NCBI GenBank assembly: GCA_009775375.1
Contig: VSPO01000036.1
Span: 1-27,642, forward strand
DNA: 27,642 nucleotides
Source: Muribaculaceae bacterium
GTDB lineage: Bacteria; Bacteroidota; Bacteroidia; Bacteroidales; Muribaculaceae
Direction: 5' to 3'
Shown here: piece after piece, positions 24,338-27,642 of the stretch
Position numbering within the stretch: position 1 is the stretch's first letter
Layout: every line of letters starts with the position of its first letter
Translations under genes and position numbers: made by a program
Notes under the pieces: generated by a model
Seen by the model: the letters and a program-made list of their open reading frames with translations, nothing else
Database searches by the model: none
Told to the model about the DNA's origin: nothing

Positions 24338-25834
24338 TTAACCGCAGTGCCAGTATTTTCTGACGAGCTTCATCATCTCATTGTGAGTCCCCTCGGTCTC
24401 TTTCCGGATATCCGCATCATGATAATTTCTCAATTTCCTGATTATTCCGTCGATCAATTGTGGAGAGAATACATCTGCCTCCTCGAATACGCCACGGTCG
24501 CGTTCGAGAGCGGAAGCGGAGGCCTCGCAGCTATCGGGCAACGACTTTAGCTGTGCCAGCTTCTCCTTTTGAGAGTCGTCATGGATATTTACGCTGACAT
24601 ACATATCCTCTGCTCTTTTAAGGGAATCATTATTCTCAAATCCTTTTCTGGCGGCTACGACCATAGCGGCTATCAGCTGGTAGACGTCTGCCGAACCGTC
24701 AGCGCTTCTAAGCTCGGCTGTCTGTTTTTGTGGAGAATCCGACAGATCTACCGTCTCAAGCGGATTTGCCTGTGAACACATGTCGATTTCCCCGGTCCAT
24801 CCAAGCGGAACCCTGACGAGCACCGACCTGTTTCTGTCGCCCCAGCAAATTGAAGTCGGTGCTTCCTGATGGGGCACAAGGCGGAAGTAGCTTGTCGGGA
24901 CTTTGTTGCCCATTGCCGTGATAGCGTCCGCGTGTTCAAGAATCCCTGCAATCGCTTTTTTGGCTATGTCACTCAGGTGTCCGTTTTCTGTCATCATATT
25001 TTGCCCGTCTTTCATTATCTTGAAATGGATATGGAGTCCGCTTCCGGCTTTGCCGGCTGTAATCTTCGGGGCGAATGTGACGTCATATCCTTTCTTCGCG
25101 CCGTTGGTGCGGATAATCCATTTTGCGATCATAAGGTCGTCGGCGGCTTCCAATGCGGGTATCGGCAGGAACTCGATTTCATTCTGCTCATATATCATGC
25201 CGTCGAGAGTGAAATTGCCCACCTCGTTATGTCCGTATTTTATTTGTCCCCCCGTGGAGGCGATCATGTCCATGCATTCAATCCTGAAATCGTTGAACTT
25301 GGCATATGGTGCCGATTCATGATATCCCTTTTGGTCTACGGCGTGGAATAGACCGGTGTCAGGGGCAATGACATAGTATTCCAATTCTCCCATGGCGTAG
25401 AAGTCCATTCCTGTCGTCTTCTTGAATTCCTCGCACGCTTTTTTAAGAGTGTATTCTGGAGAGGAATGAAGAGGTTTTCCCTCTTTGTCGAAGAAAGAGG
25501 CGAGAAACGTCAATGTTGGAATCTCTGCAAATGGGTCGACAAAGGCAGTGGAATATCTCGGGATTACATATAGGTCGCTGTTGCCGGCCTCAATGAAAGG
25601 AAACAGGCTCGAACCGTCTACTCTCTCTCCATACGTAAGGATGGAGTTGAGATATTCCTCGGAATTGATTACGAAGTTGAGGGTCTTCAGACGATTGTCG
25701 TCGGCCGGATACATGAAATTGATCATCCTTATGCCGTTCTCTTTGACGAAACGGACAAGGTCTTCCCTCTTGAGTTGACTGCGTTCTTTCTTGCAGAAAT
25801 CCACGATTTTGTTGGGATTGAGACTTAGATCCAT
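24338..25834 (-). CDS. glnA: Glutamine synthetase family protein (GlnA, type I-like)
   Basis: Glutamine synthetase makes glutamine from glutamate, ammonia and ATP. The 498-residue protein has an N-terminal beta-grasp region and the catalytic barrel. Metal/ATP-site segments are GELEYYV (149-155, E150 and E152), QNEIEF (217-222), GSGLHIHF (264-271), NRSVLVRVP (335-343) and ELRSADGSADVY (374-385). Length fits type I, not the about 700-residue type III enzyme also common in Bacteroidota. The region around NLYDLP, which carries the adenylylated tyrosine in enterobacterial GlnA, reads VNIHDD here, so that control is probably absent. Several motifs deviate from standard GlnA (for instance GLHIHF for GMHCHx), so a related gamma-glutamyl ligase is possible. 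A consensus promoter lies upstream. Confidence 0.88.
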   Translation of the reverse strand: MDLSLNPNKIVDFCKKERSQLKREDLVRFVKENGIRMINFMYPADDNRLKTLNFVINSEEYLNSILTYGERVDGSSLFPFIEAGNSDLYVIPRYSTAFVDPFAEIPTLTFLASFFDKEGKPLHSSPEYTLKKACEEFKKTTGMDFYAMGELEYYVIAPDTGLFHAVDQKGYHESAPYAKFNDFRIECMDMIASTGGQIKYGHNEVGNFTLDGMIYEQNEIEFLPIPALEAADDLMIAKWIIRTNGAKKGYDVTFAPKITAGKAGSGLHIHFKIMKDGQNMMTENGHLSDIAKKAIAGILEHADAITAMGNKVPTSYFRLVPHQEAPTSICWGDRNRSVLVRVPLGWTGEIDMCSQANPLETVDLSDSPQKQTAELRSADGSADVYQLIAAMVVAARKGFENNDSLKRAEDMYVSVNIHDDSQKEKLAQLKSLPDSCEASASALERDRGVFEEADVFSPQLIDGIIRKLRNYHDADIRKETEGTHNEMMKLVRKYWHCG

Positions 25835-25918
25835 TATATTAGTATTTAAAGGTTATGATTTTGGCATTTTGATATTCCTTTTGTTTTGGATAAATGCAAC
25901 ATCGGATGTTTTGATTGA

Positions 25919-25949
25919 CAAAGTTAAATAAACTATGCCAAAATTCAAA
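25919..25949 (-). promoter_or_regulatory. Promoter of glnA
   Basis: On the minus strand, TTTG (25946-25949), a 19-nt spacer and TAACTTTG (25919-25926) match the Bacteroidetes consensus perfectly. The leader to the glnA ATG at 25834 would be about 75-80 nt. The rest of this 285-bp divergent region shows only a poor plus-strand candidate for the thioredoxin gene (TTTG at 25952-25955). Confidence 0.75.
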
Positions 25950-26119
25950 GTTTTGTTCACATTAATTTTTATATCATACGATTTTTTAGGATGCTCCCTC
26001 ATTCTCCAAGTACGTACGCTTTTTTTTTCTGCTTTCTTTTTGTTGATGGAAAGGAACGATAGGGAGTAAACAAAGAGAGCGACGAAAACGTTATGACTAT
26101 AAATTCAATCAAATTAATT

Positions 26120-26416
26120 ATGGAAAACTTTGAAGATATTATCAAATCGGAGAAACCTGTGCTTATAGATTTCTTCGCTACGTGGTGCGGTCCATGCAAG
26201 ATGATGCATCCCGTGCTTGAAGAATTGCATGAGAAAGTCGGAGAAAAGGCAAGAATAATAAAGATCGACATCGACAAGAATGAGCAGCTTGCCGCAATCT
26301 ACAATGTCAGGTCGGTGCCGACTCTGATGATTTTCAAGAATGGCAAACTTGAATGGAGAGCATCCGGAGTGCATTCCGCCGATGCCCTGCAGCAGATCCT
26401 CGCGCAATACGAATAA
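26120..26416 (+). CDS. trxA: Thioredoxin
   Basis: A 98-residue cytoplasmic thiol-disulfide reductant with the active site WCGPC (C23, C26) in FFATWCGPCKMMHPVLEEL and the cis-proline in RSVPTLMIF. There is no signal peptide or membrane anchor. An in-frame ATG lies nine codons upstream (26093), but the fold begins with the helix NFEDIIKS, so ATG at 26120 is preferred. Slightly shorter than E. coli TrxA (109 residues), which is common for one of the several thioredoxins in Bacteroidota. Monocistronic; a long palindrome follows. Confidence 0.93.
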   Translation: MENFEDIIKSEKPVLIDFFATWCGPCKMMHPVLEELHEKVGEKARIIKIDIDKNEQLAAIYNVRSVPTLMIFKNGKLEWRASGVHSADALQQILAQYE

Positions 26417-26746
26417 GCAGCCAAGCCAACAGCATTTGATGTGAATTCATAAGGCAGGAATATATGTCATTTCAATATTCTCTGTTTCGCGTGTTGATGG
26501 TAAATGATGAGTCTTCCAACCGTCGTGAGGGAAATTTCCCTCACGACGGTTGGAAGACTCATCATTTACGGCAATAATTGTTCTTTTCTGTATAAACAAT
26601 CCCGAAAAACTTTCTGTCCCCTTTGGCATTTTTAAACCCTCAGCGACGGCTGAGGTCAAACATTCGTTAGGCGTTTCAATGATAATGAGTATTCACGCGT
26701 GTTATTGAAATATGAAGTTTAAAAAACTTCAATAGTTAGTATTTGT
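26417..26746. other. Intergenic region after the thioredoxin gene
   Basis: These 330 bp hold a 70-bp perfect palindrome (26500-26569), a 7-bp GC-rich hairpin with GACG loop (26638-26655), and an 8-bp hairpin (26713-26731) just before the DUF3108 gene. No credible coding sequence is seen. No consensus promoter for the DUF3108 gene was found. Confidence 0.6.
26500..26569. repeat. 70-bp perfect loopless palindrome
   Basis: All 35 bases from 26500 to 26534 pair with 26569 back to 26535; the centre is GGGAAATTTCCC. It starts 83 bp after the thioredoxin stop. The sequence is different from the 62-bp palindrome at 137-198, but the design (perfect, no loop, about 30-35 bp arms, downstream of an operon) is the same. 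There is no T-run after it, so a plain intrinsic terminator does not fully explain it. Confidence 0.85.
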
Positions 26747-27508
26747 ATGAAAAAAATCACGTCATTAATAGCTTTAGTCGTTTTCTCGTTTTTGCTTTCT
26801 GCCGCCTCGGCTGCTGATTTCGTCGACGAAACGCTTCATTATGTCATTTCATATAAGTGGGGGTTGATCCATAAGGATGCCGGCACGGCTACTTTGTCGT
26901 TGAAGAATATTGGCGACAAATATCATGTCAAGCTGACGGGAAAGACCAAGTCTTGGGCCGACAATTTCTATCAGGTGCGCGACACTCTGACCGGCACGAT
27001 AGCAAAAAATGGCTTGAAGCCGGAAGAATACTCTAAAATCGCACACGAGGATGGTAAGTATAGCCGCGACGATATTGTCTATTCTTATGCGGGCAGCCAT
27101 GTAGGGGGAGCTGCTAAACGAACGAAGATTGACAAGAAAGGCAATAAGACCCATAGCGAAAAAAACTTTACGGCCTCAGGTGCTACGTATGATATGCTTA
27201 GCGTATTTTATTTTCTGCGGGTGATTGACTATGACAAACTGACCTCCGGCAATGTCGTTAAGGCAACAATGTTTTCCGGCTCCAAGGTAGAGTCGCTCAC
27301 TATAAGATGCGTTGGGAGGGAAACAATCAAACTCAGGGATAAAAGTAAAAGAGAGGCCTACCACATAAAATTTAAATTCACCACCGAAGGTAAGAAAAAA
27401 TCAAGCGATGATATAGATGCCTGGATTTCCACGGATTCACGCCACATCCCTTTGCAGGTTGTCGGCAGTCTTCCGGTTGGCCAGGTTAGGTGTTATTACA
27501 TTCCATAA
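26747..27508 (+). CDS. Secreted DUF3108 domain protein
   Basis: A 253-residue protein with a signal peptide (about 1-22, ending in SAASA) and no lipobox. The mature part matches the DUF3108 pattern as I recognise it: an early YVISYKWGLIHKDAGTAT, a central AYDxLS-like ATYDMLSVFYFLR (about 167-179), and a late segment IDAWISTDSRHIPLQV with PVGQVRCYY at the end. It is mostly predicted beta strands, likely periplasmic or outer-membrane associated. The function of the family is unknown to me. It is a single gene, closed by a terminator 37 bp downstream. Confidence 0.85.
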   Translation: MKKITSLIALVVFSFLLSAASAADFVDETLHYVISYKWGLIHKDAGTATLSLKNIGDKYHVKLTGKTKSWADNFYQVRDTLTGTIAKNGLKPEEYSKIAHEDGKYSRDDIVYSYAGSHVGGAAKRTKIDKKGNKTHSEKNFTASGATYDMLSVFYFLRVIDYDKLTSGNVVKATMFSGSKVESLTIRCVGRETIKLRDKSKREAYHIKFKFTTEGKKKSSDDIDAWISTDSRHIPLQVVGSLPVGQVRCYYIP

Positions 27509-27544
27509 AGCATTCCATTGTTGCTTGTATTGAAGAAAAAGAAT

Positions 27545-27576
27545 CGACCCGATTGCGCTTTTGCGCAATCGGGTCG
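27545..27576. terminator. Terminator after the DUF3108 gene
   Basis: A perfect 14-bp GC-rich stem (27545-27558 with 27563-27576) with a TTTT loop. It is preceded by an A-rich stretch and followed by CTTCGTTTTG, so it can serve both strands. Confidence 0.85.
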
Positions 27577-27598
27577 CTTCGTTTTGTTGATCCCTGTC

Positions 27599-27642
27599 TT
27601 AGTTGAGGGTGCTTTGATACGGGTTGAGGCGTTTTTGTGCTG
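27599..27642 (-). CDS. Possible C-terminus of a convergent gene (partial)
   Basis: The minus strand is open from the right edge to a TAA at 27599-27601, ending in ...QKRLNPYQSTLN. The position just beyond a two-sided terminator is where a convergent gene would stop. Only 13 full codons are visible, so this is a weak call and no product can be named. Confidence 0.25.
   Translation of the reverse strand, partial: AQKRLNPYQSTLN

Noticed and set aside
26447..26659. 70-codon minus-strand open frame after the thioredoxin gene
   Set aside because: It consists largely of the translated 70-bp palindrome.
1..27642. CRISPR array, transposon, prophage or defence island
   Set aside because: No spaced repeats, transposase, integrase, phage or restriction genes are seen; gene content is housekeeping, vitamin synthesis, efflux and signalling.

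Overview
The window comes from a member of the Bacteroidota, most likely the order Bacteroidales. Three observations support this. The RprY/RprX two-component pair is close to the Bacteroides proteins as I remember them. Several intergenic regions carry the Bacteroidetes promoter form TTTG-N19/20-TAnnTTTG instead of -35/-10 boxes. The thi operon uses ThiH (anaerobic tyrosine lyase), not ThiO. A gut Muribaculaceae or Bacteroides-like host is plausible, but the sequence alone does not prove the family. I see no rRNA, tRNA, CRISPR array, insertion sequence, integrase or phage gene. This reads as ordinary core chromosome, with a few unusual features in the intergenic and accessory positions.

Layout, left to right. 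(1) 237-6954, minus strand: a tripartite RND efflux operon, transcribed as adaptor lipoprotein, inner-membrane pump, outer-membrane lipoprotein channel, then an LpxA-family acyltransferase as last gene. A 62-bp perfect palindrome (137-198) follows the operon. (2) 7280-9778, minus: rsfS-ftsH with its own promoter. (3) 10046-10627, minus: Fe-type superoxide dismutase. (4) 10771-17038, minus: a complete thiamin operon, thiD-thiS-tenI-like-thiE-thiG-thiC-thiH. It starts from a consensus promoter, a TPP riboswitch and an apparent intrinsic terminator/antiterminator, and ends in a hairpin terminator. (5) 17107-17844, minus: PlsC-type acyltransferase. (6) 18058-20363, minus: rprX-rprY, ending in a terminator. 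(7) A 594-bp AT-rich divergent region. (8) 20958-24186, plus: a C11 (clostripain) lipoprotein protease, an MscS channel with a large charged insertion, and a ThiF/HesA-type E1-like enzyme. (9) 24338-25834, minus: a glutamine synthetase with a near-perfect promoter. (10) 26120-27508, plus: a small thioredoxin and a secreted DUF3108 protein, separated by a 70-bp perfect palindrome. A convergent gene may begin at the right edge.

The thiamin genes form a near-complete pathway. ThiC makes HMP-P and ThiD phosphorylates it. ThiF (23479) would adenylate ThiS, and ThiH and ThiG make the thiazole, possibly with the TenI-like protein as tautomerase. ThiE joins the two halves. ThiF sits about 6.5 kb outside the riboswitch-controlled operon, on the other strand. 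I found no clearly novel multi-gene system. The most interesting leads are the two perfect loopless palindromes, the LpxA homologue in the efflux operon, the riboswitch architecture, the detached thiF and the MscS insertion.
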